Origin: Acidimicrobiales bacterium | GTDB lineage: Bacteria > Actinomycetota > Acidimicrobiia > Acidimicrobiales > Acidimicrobilacustridaceae | DNA length: 36,458 nucleotides | Direction of reading: 5' to 3' | Assembly: GCA_018401565.1 (NCBI GenBank) | Contig: JAGYKS010000027.1 | Location: 1-36,458 of the forward strand | In this document: piece by piece, positions 17,849 to 26,960 of the stretch | How positions within the stretch are numbered: the stretch's first letter is position 1 | How the letters are laid out: every line of letters starts with the position of its first letter | The notes under the pieces: model-generated | Told to the model about the DNA's origin: nothing | The model's database searches: none | The model's input: the letters and a program-made list of their open reading frames with translations, nothing else | Translations under genes and position numbers: made by a program

Positions 17849-18531
17849 TGGGTGACCCCAGCGACGGTGGCCCAGGACCCTCTCGGCCCGGCGGGCCCGA
17901 GCGGTCGGCTGGTCCTGATCAGTCCGGTGGGCCTGAGCGGTCCGGTGGAATTGTTTGGCATCCCGGGCTGGTGGACGCCAGCCAACGAGCCGGGGTCACC
18001 GGGGGCCCGGGCATGACCGTGTGGCTGACGGGATTGTCGGGTTCGGGAAAGTCGACCATTGCCTGTGACGTTGAGCAGCGTCTGATCGCCAGTGGCCGGG
18101 CTGCCTACGTGCTCGACGGCGACAATCTGCGGCATGGCCTCAACGCCGACCTGGGGTTTGCTGCTGCTGACCGTGATGAGAACGTGCGACGCACTGCTGA
18201 GGTGGCCCGGTTGATGGCTGACGCTGGGTTGGTGGTGTTGGTGGCGCTTGTCTCGCCGTACCGGTCAGGTCGTGATGCTGCCCGGGTCATGCACAAGCAG
18301 GCGGCACTCGGGTTCGCCGAGGTATTCGTGGACACTCCCCTGGAGCTGTGCAGGGCACGTGACCCCAAGGGCCTCTACGCCCGCTCGGAGGCCGGGGAGC
18401 TATCTGGCATGACCGGGGTGGATGCCCCCTATGAGGCCCCCACGGCCCCCGACCTGCACCTGCGTGCTGCCGATTGCAGCGTTGAGGACCTCTGCGACCA
18501 GCTCATGGCGCTGGTCGACGCCATGAGCTGA
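17848..18531 (+). CDS. cysC: Adenylylsulfate (APS) kinase with Gly/Pro-rich N-terminal extension
   Basis: Phosphorylates APS to PAPS in the cytoplasm. The P-loop GLSGSGKST is near residues 62-70, DGDNLRHGLNADLGF binds APS, DENVRRTAEVARL follows, and RDPKGLYARSEAGE is the usual late motif. The canonical N-terminus begins at about residue 35 (IVWHPGLVDASQRAG). The first 34 residues are an added Gly/Pro/Ser-rich segment in which GGPERS occurs twice. The start at 17848 is set by the one-base overlap with the cysN stop. No cysH (PAPS/APS reductase) lies within the window, so PAPS may serve reduction elsewhere or sulfotransferases. Confidence 0.94.
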   Translation: MGDPSDGGPGPSRPGGPERSAGPDQSGGPERSGGIVWHPGLVDASQRAGVTGGPGMTVWLTGLSGSGKSTIACDVEQRLIASGRAAYVLDGDNLRHGLNADLGFAAADRDENVRRTAEVARLMADAGLVVLVALVSPYRSGRDAARVMHKQAALGFAEVFVDTPLELCRARDPKGLYARSEAGELSGMTGVDAPYEAPTAPDLHLRAADCSVEDLCDQLMALVDAMS

Positions 18532-18561
18532 CGCAGCATCGCCCTGTTGGGCGTGTTCAAC

Positions 18562-18589
18562 GTGGCCGACGTGGCCACTGCGCGCAGTG
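18562..18589. terminator. Overlapping hairpins between convergent cysC and ettA
   Basis: GTGGCC-GACGT-GGCCAC (18562-18578) can form a 6-bp hairpin. CACTGCGCGCAGTG (18576-18589) is a perfect 14-base palindrome overlapping it by three bases. The pair lies in the 122-bp gap between the convergent stops; there is no T tract. Confidence 0.35.
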
Positions 18590-18628
18590 TGGGGAGCTGG
18601 CGTGAAGAGTTGGTGATCGTGCTGCCCG

Positions 18629-18668
18629 GTCAGCGCGTCAGCGGGTCAGCGGGTCAGCGGGTCAGTGG
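18629..18668. repeat. 8-bp tandem repeat (GTCAGCGG) at the end of ettA
   Basis: Five units at 18629, 18637, 18645, 18653 and 18661; the middle three are perfect GTCAGCGG and the outer two have one change each. The ettA stop codon (18654-18656, minus strand) lies inside the fourth unit. Expansion here would leave the protein intact because the stop is reached first. Confidence 0.9.
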
Positions 18669-20329
18669 CTTGTAGGCGATGCGGTGGGGCTGGTCGGCGT
18701 CGGCCCCAAGTTCTGCACGGCGCACGGCCTCGTACTCACTGAAGTTGCCCTCAAACCAGCGCACCTTCGAGTCACCCTCAAACGCCAGCATGTGGGTGGC
18801 CACCCGGTCGAGGAACCACCGGTCATGGCTGATGACCACAGCGCATCCGGCGAATGCCTCCAAACCCTCTTCGAGGGCGCGCAGGGTGTCGACGTCGAGG
18901 TCGTTGGTGGGTTCGTCGAGCAGCAACACGTTGCCGCCCTGGCGAAGCACCTTGGCCAGGTGCACCCGATTTCGCTCGCCGCCCGACAGGATCCCCACCT
19001 GCTTTTGCTGGTCGGAACCTTTGAAGTTGAATGCGGCCACGTAGGCACGGGCGTTCATTTCCCGGTTGCCGAGCCGCACGAACTCGTCGCCACCCGAGAT
19101 CTCCTCGTACACGGTGCGCGTTGGATCGAGGGAGTCCCGGTTCTGGTCAACGGCAGCCAGCTTGACGGTGGGCCCGATGGTGATCGCTCCTTCATCGGGC
19201 GTCTCGTCGCCGGCGAGAAGACGGAACAACGTGGTCTTGCCGGCTCCATTGGGGCCGATCACCCCGACGATTCCAGCCCGGGGCAACGTGAAGTTGAGGT
19301 CGTCGATGAGAAGCCGGTCGTCGTACCCCTTGGCCAGATGGTCCACCTCGATGACCACGTCGCCAAGTCGATCGCCCGGTGGGATGTAGATCTCCAGCTC
19401 GTCGGGGCCGGTGGCAGCGCCGTCGGCCTCGGCCAGCAGACGCTCGTAGGCAGCGAGTCGGGCCTTCCCCTTGGCCTGGCGAGCCTTGGGGGCCATACGC
19501 ACCCATTCCAGCTCTCGTTCGAGCGTGCGTCGACGCTTGGCGTCCGAGCGGGACGATTGCGCCAGACGATGCTCTTTTTGCTCGAGCCATGCCGAGTAGT
19601 TGCCCTCAAACGGGATTCCCTTGCCGTGGTCGAGTTCGAGAATCCAGCGGGCCACATTGTCCAGGAAATACCGATCATGGGTGACGGCTACGACGGTGCC
19701 GGCGTAGTCACGCAGGAACCGCTCCAGCCAGGCGACGCTTTCGGCATCGAGATGGTTGGTTGGCTCGTCGAGCAACAGCAGGTCTGGCCTGCTCAGCAGG
19801 AGCCGACACAACGCAACACGACGTCGCTCGCCACCGCTGAGGTTGGTGACGTCTGCGTCTGCTGGGGGGAGGCGCAGGGCGTCCATGGCGATCTCGATGG
19901 TGCGCTTGAGGTCCCACGCCTCGGCGGCCTCGATGCGCCGCTCCAACTCGGCCTGGCGATCTCCAAGCTTTTCGTAGTCGGCATCAGGGTCAGCCCATTG
20001 GGCCAGCACGGCGTCATATTCGGTGAGCAGTCCTGCCACCTCGCCCACACCGTCCATGACGTTGCCCAGGACGTCCTTTTCGGGATCCAGCTGCGGCTCC
20101 TGTTGCAGCAGACCAACCGTGAATCCGGGGTGAGGCGGGCATCGCCGGTGAAGCCATCGTCGATGCCCGCCATGATGGACAGCAGCGATGACTTCCCCGA
20201 ACCGTTGGCACCCAGCACCCCGATCTTGGCCCCGGGATAAAACGCAAGGGTGATGTCGTCGAGCACCTGTCGGTCGGGCGGGTGGAACCGGCCCACCTTG
20301 TGCATGGTGAAGATGAATTGGGCGCTCAT
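18654..20329 (-). CDS. ettA: Energy-dependent translational throttle protein EttA (ABC-F ATPase), one frameshift
   Basis: Ribosome-associated ABC-F ATPase that gates the first peptide bond according to ATP/ADP level. It has two ABC domains: Walker A GANGSGKSS at 40-48 and GPNGAGKTT in the second half. The signatures are LSGGERRRVALCRLLL and LSGGERNRVHLAKVL, and the Walker B motifs are LLLLDEPTNHLD and VLLLDEPTNDLD. The inter-domain linker and arm typical of EttA are present (IPFEGNYSAWLEQKEHRL). The start MSAQFIFTMHKVGRFHPPDR is the EttA N-terminus. One frame break at about 20120-20135 precedes FTVGLLQQEPQLDPEKDVLG. Joined length is about 558 residues, as expected. The ATG lies 7 nt after a TAACGT box, so the mRNA is probably leaderless. 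Confidence 0.93.
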
Positions 20330-20336
20330 CCCCCCG

Positions 20337-20342
20337 ACGTTA
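20337..20342 (-). promoter_or_regulatory. -10 box of ettA, leaderless spacing
   Basis: On the minus strand TAACGT is followed by seven bases (CGGGGGG) and then ATG 20329. With a transcription start 7 nt after the -10, the A of ATG would be +1. Confidence 0.55.
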
Positions 20343-20386
20343 CCGACTCACGGCTGGGCTGATCGCACGTGTGTCCCAGACGCGGA

Positions 20387-20413
20387 AGAACCCGTCGCTT
20401 GGCGACGGGTTCT
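20387..20413. terminator. Perfect 12-bp hairpin downstream of the Lys-rich gene
   Basis: AGAACCCGTCGC and GCGACGGGTTCT pair perfectly around a TTG loop. It lies about 40 bp past the stop of the minus-strand Lys/Ala/Pro gene and upstream of the ettA promoter, so it would insulate ettA. No marked T tract follows. Confidence 0.7.
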
Positions 20414-20450
20414 CCTGCTTCACCGGCGTGAGCCGGCTGTGAATTCTGGG

Positions 20451-20856
20451 TCAGCGACGAGCAGCAGGACGCTTTGCGGTCTTGCGGGCCGGTGCCTTCC
20501 TGGCCGGAGCCTTCTTGGTCACCTTCTTGGCCGGTGCCTTTTTGGCGGGGGCCTTCTTGGTCACCTTCTTGGCCGGTGCCTCTTGGTTACCTTCTTGGCC
20601 GGTGCCTTCTTGGCGGGGGCCTTCTTGGTTACCTTCTTGGCCGGTGCCTTTTTGGCGGGGCCTTCTGGTTACCTTCTTGGCCGGTGCCTTTTGGCGGAGG
20701 CCTTCTTGGTCACCTTTTTGGCGGTGCCTTTTTGGCGGGGTCGGTACCTTCTTGGCCGGTGCCTTCGTGCCGGTGCCTTCTTGGCGGGGCCTTCTTCACA
20801 GCCTTCTTGGCTGCTTTCTTAGCCGGCGCCTTTTTGGTTGCCTTCTTGATTGCCAC
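20451..20856 (-). CDS. Lys/Ala/Pro-rich histone-tail-like repeat protein, several frameshifts
   Basis: Short, very basic protein built almost only of KKAP/AKK repeats, resembling the C-terminal tails of actinobacterial HU proteins or eukaryotic H1, without a visible HU domain. It probably binds DNA or RNA; this is inference from composition. GTG 20856 is marked by a strong AAGGAGGA four bases upstream and gives MAIKKATKKAPAKKAAKK. The end reads KKAPARKAPARKTAKRPA before the stop at 20451. In between, a 42-bp unit (PAKKAPAKKVTKKA) recurs about five times. The reading frame is lost repeatedly where single bases are missing from C, G or T runs. Joined length would be about 134 residues. It could instead be the tail of the upstream NYN-S1 protein, whose frame runs into it. 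Confidence 0.7.
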
Positions 20857-20860
20857 GTGC

Positions 20861-20868
20861 TCCTCCTT
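20861..20868 (-). promoter_or_regulatory. Strong ribosome binding site fixing the start of the Lys-rich gene
   Basis: AAGGAGGA on the minus strand lies four bases before GTG 20856. The 40 bases upstream are unusually AT-rich for this window (a minus-strand stretch with TAATACAGATATTCT), suggesting a promoter. This favours an independent gene over a tail of the S1 protein. Confidence 0.6.
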
Positions 20869-20880
20869 GGCATTGAGAAT

Positions 20881-22072
20881 ATCTGTATTAGTTGTAGCAG
20901 CACTGTGGCTCGCTGCGGTGTCATTGGCGTCAGTCGTTGCACTTGTGCGTCGCCTGATGGTGGCCCGACGATTGGTTCGTCGGCTACCTGTTGTCACGAT
21001 GGTGCTGCCGGATGGCGTCGTTGTCCGGCGAGGACGGGCCTGTCGTTCGGCACCGGCGGGTACGGAGATGTCGCTGGTCTCGTCCCCCGGTGCGGTACCG
21101 GTTCCTTCGACATGTGTGCCGGCCAACAGCCGGAGATCGATGCCGCGTCGGGGGGGATCCAGCTGGGTCACAACAAAGCGGTGGACCTCGTCAAGCCCCA
21201 GTACGTCCCGGGCGCGCTGGGGGGCAGGGTCACCCATGGCATGCAGCGGTACGTAGCAGCGGGCATCGCCCACATTCACGTAGGCCCCGTGTGAGCTGTA
21301 CTCGGTGACCGTTGCCTCCACCTCGCTGTCGACGGGGTGGGCACCCACGAACTCGATGAACGGCAAGGCGTCGTTGACCATGGCCTCGGCCCTGGTGCGC
21401 CCTCCCCGGCGGCGCTTGCGGTTGGCGTCACCGGTCGTTGCGTCGGCGTCGGCCTCAGTTCGCCCGGCCTGGCTTCTGCGCTGGCCTGATCGGCTGCCTC
21501 GGCTCGCTTCCGCCGTCGTTGTCGCCGCCCTGACGGGAGGACCGTCGTCGTCCCCGACCCGTGGACCCGTCTCTGGAGCTCTCTGAGGAGGACGTCGTCA
21601 CGTCGTCGCTGCGTTTGCGCTTGGCGTCACGCTGACTGCGACGACTGAGGGGCCCTCGCACCGGATTGCGCAACAGGAACACCCAACCCACTCCCGGGAC
21701 AGGCTTGCCGCCCATGAGGCGACCCTCATCGAACAGCCAGGGGTACTCACCGTGGAACTCCTGGAACGAGTCGTTCGACAAGATGACCGCTCCGACCCGA
21801 TTGGCCACCTGCAGGACGAATGCATCGCCCCGGCCGATGGCCCCGGCCGGAGGCGTGACCAGCTCGGCATTGGCCACGGCCTGATCGAATTCGGCACGTT
21901 CGGACGGATCGATGCGGTGGCCGAAGGTGGCATCCACGATGACGGTGAGGCTTCCCACGTCGTACTGGGCGAGGAAGGCCTTCACCGCTTCGTCGAGTTG
22001 GGCGAGGCTGGGCAAAGAGCGCGCCTCGGTGGCGATGTTGGAGCCGTCAACGACGACGTGATTGATGCGCAT
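20881..22072 (-). CDS. NYN-type ribonuclease domain fused to an S1 RNA-binding domain, frameshifted
   Basis: Putative RNA-processing nuclease. The N-terminal domain looks like the Zc3h12a-type NYN/PIN fold: HVVVDGSNIATE with the first metal-binding Asp, LTVIVDATFGHRIDPSE, GRGDAFVLQVANRVGAVILS and NDSFQEFHGEYPWLF. A basic Ser/Arg-rich linker follows. After a single frame break near 21455-21470 the protein continues RTEADADATTGDANRKRRRG and then an S1 domain, VEATVTEYSSHGAYVNVGDARCYVPLHAMG, to about 21180. I take ATG 22072 (MRINHVVVDGSN); GTG 22111 would add 13 residues. The C-terminus is unresolved, because this frame stays open through a basic Thr/Arg-rich stretch into the Lys-rich gene. Either it overlaps that gene or a stop was lost to another indel. 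Confidence 0.7.
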
Positions 22073-22231
22073 GGGTATCCGTTGTGTTTGGGGGGCCGTT
22101 CCCCCGTCCACCGTTCTGTGTGGCGCACCATCTCATTGGGATGGTCGCACAGCCTCCGGCGACGGTGGAGAACGCGCTCCTCGGTCGTGAAGTTCCCAGC
22201 CTAGGCCGTGGTGGCGTGGTCCCCACACATT

Positions 22232-22275
22232 GGCGATGGCCCGGCGATGGCCTGGCGATGGCCGGGCGTTGTCGG
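22232..22275. repeat. 11-bp tandem repeat (GGCGATGGCCN)
   Basis: Units at 22232, 22243 and 22254 read GGCGATGGCC plus C, T or G; a degenerate fourth runs to 22275. The array lies immediately upstream of the HAD gene -10 box, in the divergent gap with the NYN-S1 gene. Confidence 0.9.
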
Positions 22276-22281
22276 CGCCGC

Positions 22282-22287
22282 TAACGT
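22282..22287 (+). promoter_or_regulatory. -10 box of the HAD gene, leaderless spacing
   Basis: TAACGT is followed by seven bases and GTG 22295. The spacing fits a leaderless transcript and favours 22295 over the in-frame GTG 22286, which overlaps the box. Confidence 0.5.
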
Positions 22288-22294
22288 GTCCGGC

Positions 22295-22948
22295 GTGAGG
22301 CGGGCTGTGCTGTTCGATTTTGGCGGGGTGATTCTGACGTCCCCGTTTGAGGCGTTCGCCAACTACGAGACCCGATGTGGTCTGCCTGCAGGGTTCCTGC
22401 GGACGGTCAACGCCACCGACCCCGACACCAATGCGTGGGCCCGCCTCGAAAGGGGTGAGCTGTCTCTGGCCGACTTTGACGAGGCATTCGCCGCCGAGTC
22501 GGCGGCGATGGGGCATCGGGTGGAGGGCACCCAGGTGCTGGCGCTGTTGGCCGGGGAGCTTCGCCCCGAGATGGTGGCCGCCCTGCGGCAGATCACCACC
22601 GACGGCCGGTTCGTGACCGCCCTGCTTACCAACAACTTCCTGAGCCATGGCGACGGGTCCGACGGAGGGTCGCCCCCGGCGTGGGAACCGGTGCTCGACA
22701 TGTTCGATGCGGTGATTGAGTCCAGCCGGGTGGGAGTGCGAAAGCCCGACCGGCGCTTTTACGAACTTGCCTGCGAGGAGTTGGGGATAGAACCCACCGA
22801 CGCAGTGTTCCTCGATGACCTGGGAGTCAATCTCAAGCCAGCCCGGGACATGGGCATGATCACCATCAAGGTGACCGACCCGGCGGTGGCGCTGGCCGAA
22901 CTGGCTGAGGTCATCGGACTTGGCCTGATCGGGTCGTCAGCGAGATAA
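22295..22948 (+). CDS. HAD-superfamily phosphatase (EPHX2/ACAD10 N-domain-like)
   Basis: Haloacid-dehalogenase-fold hydrolase, likely a small-molecule phosphatase. Motif I is LFDFGGVIL, where the second Asp of the usual DxD is replaced by Gly (DFGG), as in the subgroup related to the N-terminal domain of soluble epoxide hydrolase. Motif II is the Thr of ALLTNN, motif III the Lys of VGVRKPDRRFYEL, and motif IV AVFLDDLGVNLKPA. About 217 residues, intact. The start is chosen from the TAACGT box 7 nt upstream. It faces kgd tail to tail with a 72-bp gap. The true substrate is unknown. Confidence 0.82.
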   Translation: MRRAVLFDFGGVILTSPFEAFANYETRCGLPAGFLRTVNATDPDTNAWARLERGELSLADFDEAFAAESAAMGHRVEGTQVLALLAGELRPEMVAALRQITTDGRFVTALLTNNFLSHGDGSDGGSPPAWEPVLDMFDAVIESSRVGVRKPDRRFYELACEELGIEPTDAVFLDDLGVNLKPARDMGMITIKVTDPAVALAELAEVIGLGLIGSSAR

Positions 22949-23020
22949 CTGCGGGGTGCCAACGGGACTGCCGCAGGGCTGGCCCATCGGATGCAGGTCG
23001 GGGATGCGGTGGGCGACGGC

Positions 23021-26000
23021 CTAGTAGGGGTCGGCGAAGGCCCGCTCGAACAGTTCTTCCTGCTCCTGGCGGTGGATGGCCTGACTGCCGGTGGCCGGGC
23101 TTCCTGATTCGGACCTGCTGACCCTGCGAATGGTGTGGGTGTCACCGTGGGCCTCGTACAGCCGTCCCTTGACCCCGTTCCACGGGCCCATGTTCTCGGG
23201 CTCTTCTTGCAGCCACACCACCTGCATGGCGTTGGGGTAGCGGTCGAGGGTTTCGGCCACACGCTCGAACGGCCAGGGGTAGAGCTGCTCAACCCTCACC
23301 ACAGCTGCGGGCGCTTCGCGTCGGTCCCGCTCGGCCAGGGCCTCGACGGCCACCTTGCCCGAGGCCAGGATCACCCGACGGATCTCTGAAGGATCCACCA
23401 CGCTGGGATCGTCGAGCACTTCCTGGAACGACCCCTGGGTGAGGTCGGCCACCGGGGAGCGGGAACTGTGTGCCCGAAGCAGTGACTTTGGTGTGAACAC
23501 CACCAGGGGCTTGCGCACGCTGCGGTGCATCTGGCGCCGCAGCAGGTGGAAGTACTGGGCAGCGTTGGTGGCGTTGCACACCTGGATGTTGTCCTCGGCC
23601 GCCATGGTGAGGAAGCGCTCGATGCGGGCCGAGGAGTGCTCGGGGCCCTGACCCTCGTAGGCGTGGGGGAGCAACAGGACCAGACCCGACGTCTGCTTCC
23701 ACTTGTCCTCTGCGGCCACCACGAACTGGTCGAGGATGATCTGGGCGCCGTTGAAGAAATCCCCGAACTGGGCTTCCCACACCACCAGGGCGTCGCGGTT
23801 GGTGATTGAGTAGCCGTACTCGAACCCCAGTGCCGCAAACTCGCTGCAGCAGCGAGTCGTACAGCCAGAACTTCGCCTCGCCAGTGGCCACGGTGGTCAG
23901 CGGCTGGAACTCGGCTTCGGTGTTGAAGTCCACCAGTACCCCGTGGCGATGCGAGAAGGTGCCCCGGCGGCTGTCCTGGCCGGCAAGCCGCACCGAGGTG
24001 CCCTCGTGGAGCAACGTACCCAGGGCGAAGGCCTCGCCCAGCGCCCAGTCCACCTCGCCGTCGACGCGAAACATCGTGTCGCGGGCCTCGAACTGCCGGG
24101 CCAGCTTGGGATGCACGGTGAATCCGTCGGGAACCTGGGATAGTGCGGTGTAGACGGTGTCGAGCACGCTGGCGTCAACCCCGGTGTTCACAGCCGGCAA
24201 CACCCCAACCGGAGGTGGCGAGGGCCGGGCCCGGATGCCTGCTGGGGGAGCGTCCTGGCGAGTCTCCTCAAGCGCAGTCTGTAGCCGGCCGGAGAAGTTG
24301 GCCAGGGCGGTCTCGGCTTCATCCATGGTGATGTCGCCGCGCTTGACCAGCGTTTCGGTGTAGATCTTGCGGACACTGCGCCGCTGCTCGATCTTTTTGT
24401 ACATCAACGGCTGGGTGTACGAGGGGTCGTCGCCCTCGTTGTGCCCGTGCCGGCGGTAACAGAACATGTCGATGACGACGTCCTTGTTGAACCGCTGGCG
24501 GTAGGCGAAGGCGAGACGGGCCACGCGCACGCATGCCTCGGGGTCGTCGCCGTTGACGTGCAGGATGGGGGCCTGCACCATCTTGGCCACGTCGGTGGGG
24601 TACTCCGACGACCGCGCCGACTGGGGTGGCGTGGTGAAGCCCAGCTGGTTGTTGATGATCAGGTGGACGGTGCCACCGACCCGGTACCCCTTGATCAGCG
24701 ACAGGTTCAGCGTCTCGGCCACCACTCCCTGACCGGCGAAGGCGGCATCGCCATGGATCAGGACCGGAAGCACCGGGTACTGGCCGGGAGGCTCGATGAG
24801 ATCCATGCGGGCCCGGGCCATGCCGACGACCACCGGGTCCACCGCCTCGAGGTGCGACGGGTTGGCTGCCAGTTCGACCTCGATGCCGTGGCCCGAACGC
24901 GACACGAACTTGCCGGTCTGACCGAGGTGGTACTTGACGTCGCCGGACCCCTGGGTGGACTCGGGATCGACGTTGCCTTCGAACTCCTTGAACATCTGCT
25001 GGAACGACTTGCCGACGATGTTCACCAGCACGTTCAGGCGGCCACGGTGTGCCATGCCCATGACCACAGAGTCCATGGCGCCATCGGCGGCCTGGCTCAA
25101 GATGGCGTCGAGCAGGGGGATGGCGCTCTCGGCACCGTCGATGCCAAACCGCTTCTGGCCCACGTACTTGGTGCCGAGGAACTTCTCGACGGCCTCGGCG
25201 GCGTTCAGCCGGTCCAGGACATGGAGTTGCTCGTCGGTGTCCAGGGTGGTGGGAACGCCTTCCACCTGCTGCTGGATCCACGCCTTTTCCACCGGATCGG
25301 AGATGTGCATGTATTCGATGCCCACGGTGCGGCAGTAGGCGTCGCGCATGATGTGGAGGATTTCGCCCAACTGGAGGCGGTCGTGGCCGCCGATGCCGCT
25401 GGTGAGGAACTCCCGGTCCAAATCCCAGATGGTGAGTCCGTAGGTGGCCGGATCAAGCTCGGCGTGCATGTGGGGATCTTCTGATGCCAGTGGGTCGAGA
25501 TCGGCGATCAGGTGCCCGCGCACCCTGTGCATGTTGATCAGCCGCTCGACCTTCACCTGCTTGGCCACCTGGGCCTCAGACGAGTCCACGGGGTTCACGT
25601 CACGGTGCCACTGCACCGCCTCGTAGGGGACCCCGAGCGACCGGAAGATCTGGTCGTAGAAACCGTGACTGCCCATCAGCAGTTCCTGCACCCGCTTGAG
25701 GAACAGCCCGGACTCCGCACCCTGAATGATGCGGTGGTCGTAGGTGGATGAAATCGTCACCACCTTGGACACGCCCATGCGCGCCAGCGTGGCTGGGTCG
25801 GCGCCTTGGTACTGGGCGGGGTGGTCGATGGTGCCCACACCCACGATGAGTCCTTGTCCGGGCATGAGGCGCGGCACTGATGCCACCGTGCCGATGGTGC
25901 CGGGGTTGGTCAGGGTCACCGTGGTGCCGGTGAAGTCGTCGGGGGTGAGCTTGTTGGTTCGAACCTTGCGGATCTGGTCTTCGTACGCAGCCCAGAACCC

Positions 26001-26654
26001 GGCGAAGTCGAGGGTGTCAGCTGACCGGATGCACGGAACCAGCAGGGCGCGTGACCCGTCGCTTTTTTCCACGTCAACGGCAAGTCCCAGGCCCAGTTCC
26101 TTGTGGCGGACGATCATGGGCTTGCCGTCGTGCTCGACGAAGGCGGCGTTCATCGCCGGCACGCCCTCGGCGATTGCCCGCACCACGGCGAAGCCGATGA
26201 TGTGGGTGAAACTGATCTTCCCGCCCCTGTTGCGTTCGAGGTAGTTGTTGGCGATGTTGCGGTTGACCTCGAGGAGCTTGGCGGGCACTTCCCGGTACGA
26301 CGTCGCTGTGGGGACGGCCAGGCTGGCCTCCATGTTGGTGACGATGCGGGCACCAACACCCCTGATGGCCTCGGCGCCCTCGGGCACCGGAGCACTCCCA
26401 GAGGCTGCAGCGGGCGTCGGAGACGGTGCCGGTGCGGACACTGGCGGTGCAGCGGGGGCAGGAGCCCCTGGGGTGCCTGCACTCGGGGTGCCTGCGCTCG
26501 ATGGATCGGTGCCCGATGGGCGGTAGTCGGCGAAGAACTCCTGCCAGCTGGGACTGACCGAGGTCGGGTCGCGTCGGAACTGGTCGTACATCTCGTCGAC
26601 GAGCCACGCATTGGGGCCGATGGTCGACGGTGAGGTGTTCATGTCTTCTGCCAC
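23021..26654 (-). CDS. kgd: Multifunctional 2-oxoglutarate metabolism enzyme Kgd (E1/E2-like), one frameshift
   Basis: Thiamine-diphosphate enzyme that decarboxylates 2-oxoglutarate and, fused to an E2-type acyltransferase domain, acts in the actinobacterial 2-oxoglutarate dehydrogenase complex. The order is a short E1 N-segment (GPNAWLVDEMYDQFRRDP), an Ala/Pro-rich linker, the acyltransferase core ending STYDHRIIQGAESG, then the E1 core. The E1 core shows MGMAHRGRLNVLVNIVGK, HGDAAFAGQGVVAETLNLS and IDMFCYRRHGHNEGDDPSYT. A single-base break at about 23845-23850 separates FWLYDSLL from SEFAALGFEYGYSIT, after which the C-terminal domain runs to FERAFADPY. About 1211 residues, matching the family. 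The start GTG 26654 follows a TAGGCT box by 7 nt; ATG 26642 is an alternative. Confidence 0.95.
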
Positions 26655-26661
26655 GCTGTTG

Positions 26662-26667
26662 AGCCTA
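26662..26667 (-). promoter_or_regulatory. -10 box of kgd, leaderless spacing
   Basis: TAGGCT on the minus strand is followed by CAACAGC and GTG 26654. CTGACC about 15 bp upstream is a weak -35. Confidence 0.5.
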
Positions 26668-26731
26668 CTGTCGCTCAACAGGGGTCAGGTGGTACTTGGC
26701 GCACGATCAATCCTGATCCGCCCCGGTGGGG

Positions 26732-26899
26732 TCACACGGGCGCAGTCGGTGTTGGATCTGGTGCCGGGATGCCCTTTTGGCGGCCTCGTAGCCAGCCCTT
26801 GTTGTCGGCCCAGATGAGGAGTGGGGGCTGCACCACCAGTGCGGCGAGTAGTGCCACAGCCACGTTCAGCGCCACGATGGCGCCGAGGTGACGAACGCT
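26732..26899 (-). pseudogene. C-terminal remnant of an RND/MMPL-family transporter
   Basis: A minus-strand frame of 55 codons ends in a proper stop. It reads LGAIVALNVAVALLAALVVQ then PPLLIWADNKGWLRGRQKG. This is the typical last transmembrane helix and cytoplasmic tail of actinobacterial RND/MMPL exporters, where an FGxLVALNVAVALLxALVxLPPLLVWAD pattern closes the protein. Nothing of the remaining protein exists upstream on this strand: within about 60 bases the divergent xthA gene begins. I read it as the stump left by a deletion or rearrangement. A chimeric assembly join is the alternative. Confidence 0.65.
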
Positions 26900-26947
26900 T
26901 TGCCGGTCCGGGCTCCAGCTTGGGCTGAGGCAGCCTCGGGCGCCCGG

Positions 26948-26953
26948 TAGTGT
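26948..26953 (+). promoter_or_regulatory. -10 box of xthA, leaderless spacing
   Basis: TAGTGT is followed by CACTGAT (7 nt) and GTG 26961. No convincing -35 is seen. Confidence 0.5.
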
Positions 26954-26960
26954 CACTGAT

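Noticed and set aside
18684..20240. Plus-strand frame of 518 codons
   Set aside because: It mirrors ettA on the minus strand. Long antisense frames are expected at this GC content.
20482..21294. Plus-strand frames reading FLAGAFLVTFLAGAFL-type hydrophobic repeats, like a membrane protein
   Set aside because: They are the antisense of the KKAP codons (AAG/GCC/CCG) of the minus-strand Lys-rich gene, which has a strong ribosome binding site and a sensible start and end.
22949..22976. CTGCGG...CCGCAG hairpin as terminator between the HAD gene and kgd
   Set aside because: Only a 6-bp stem with a 16-nt loop and no T tract; not distinguishable from chance at this GC content.
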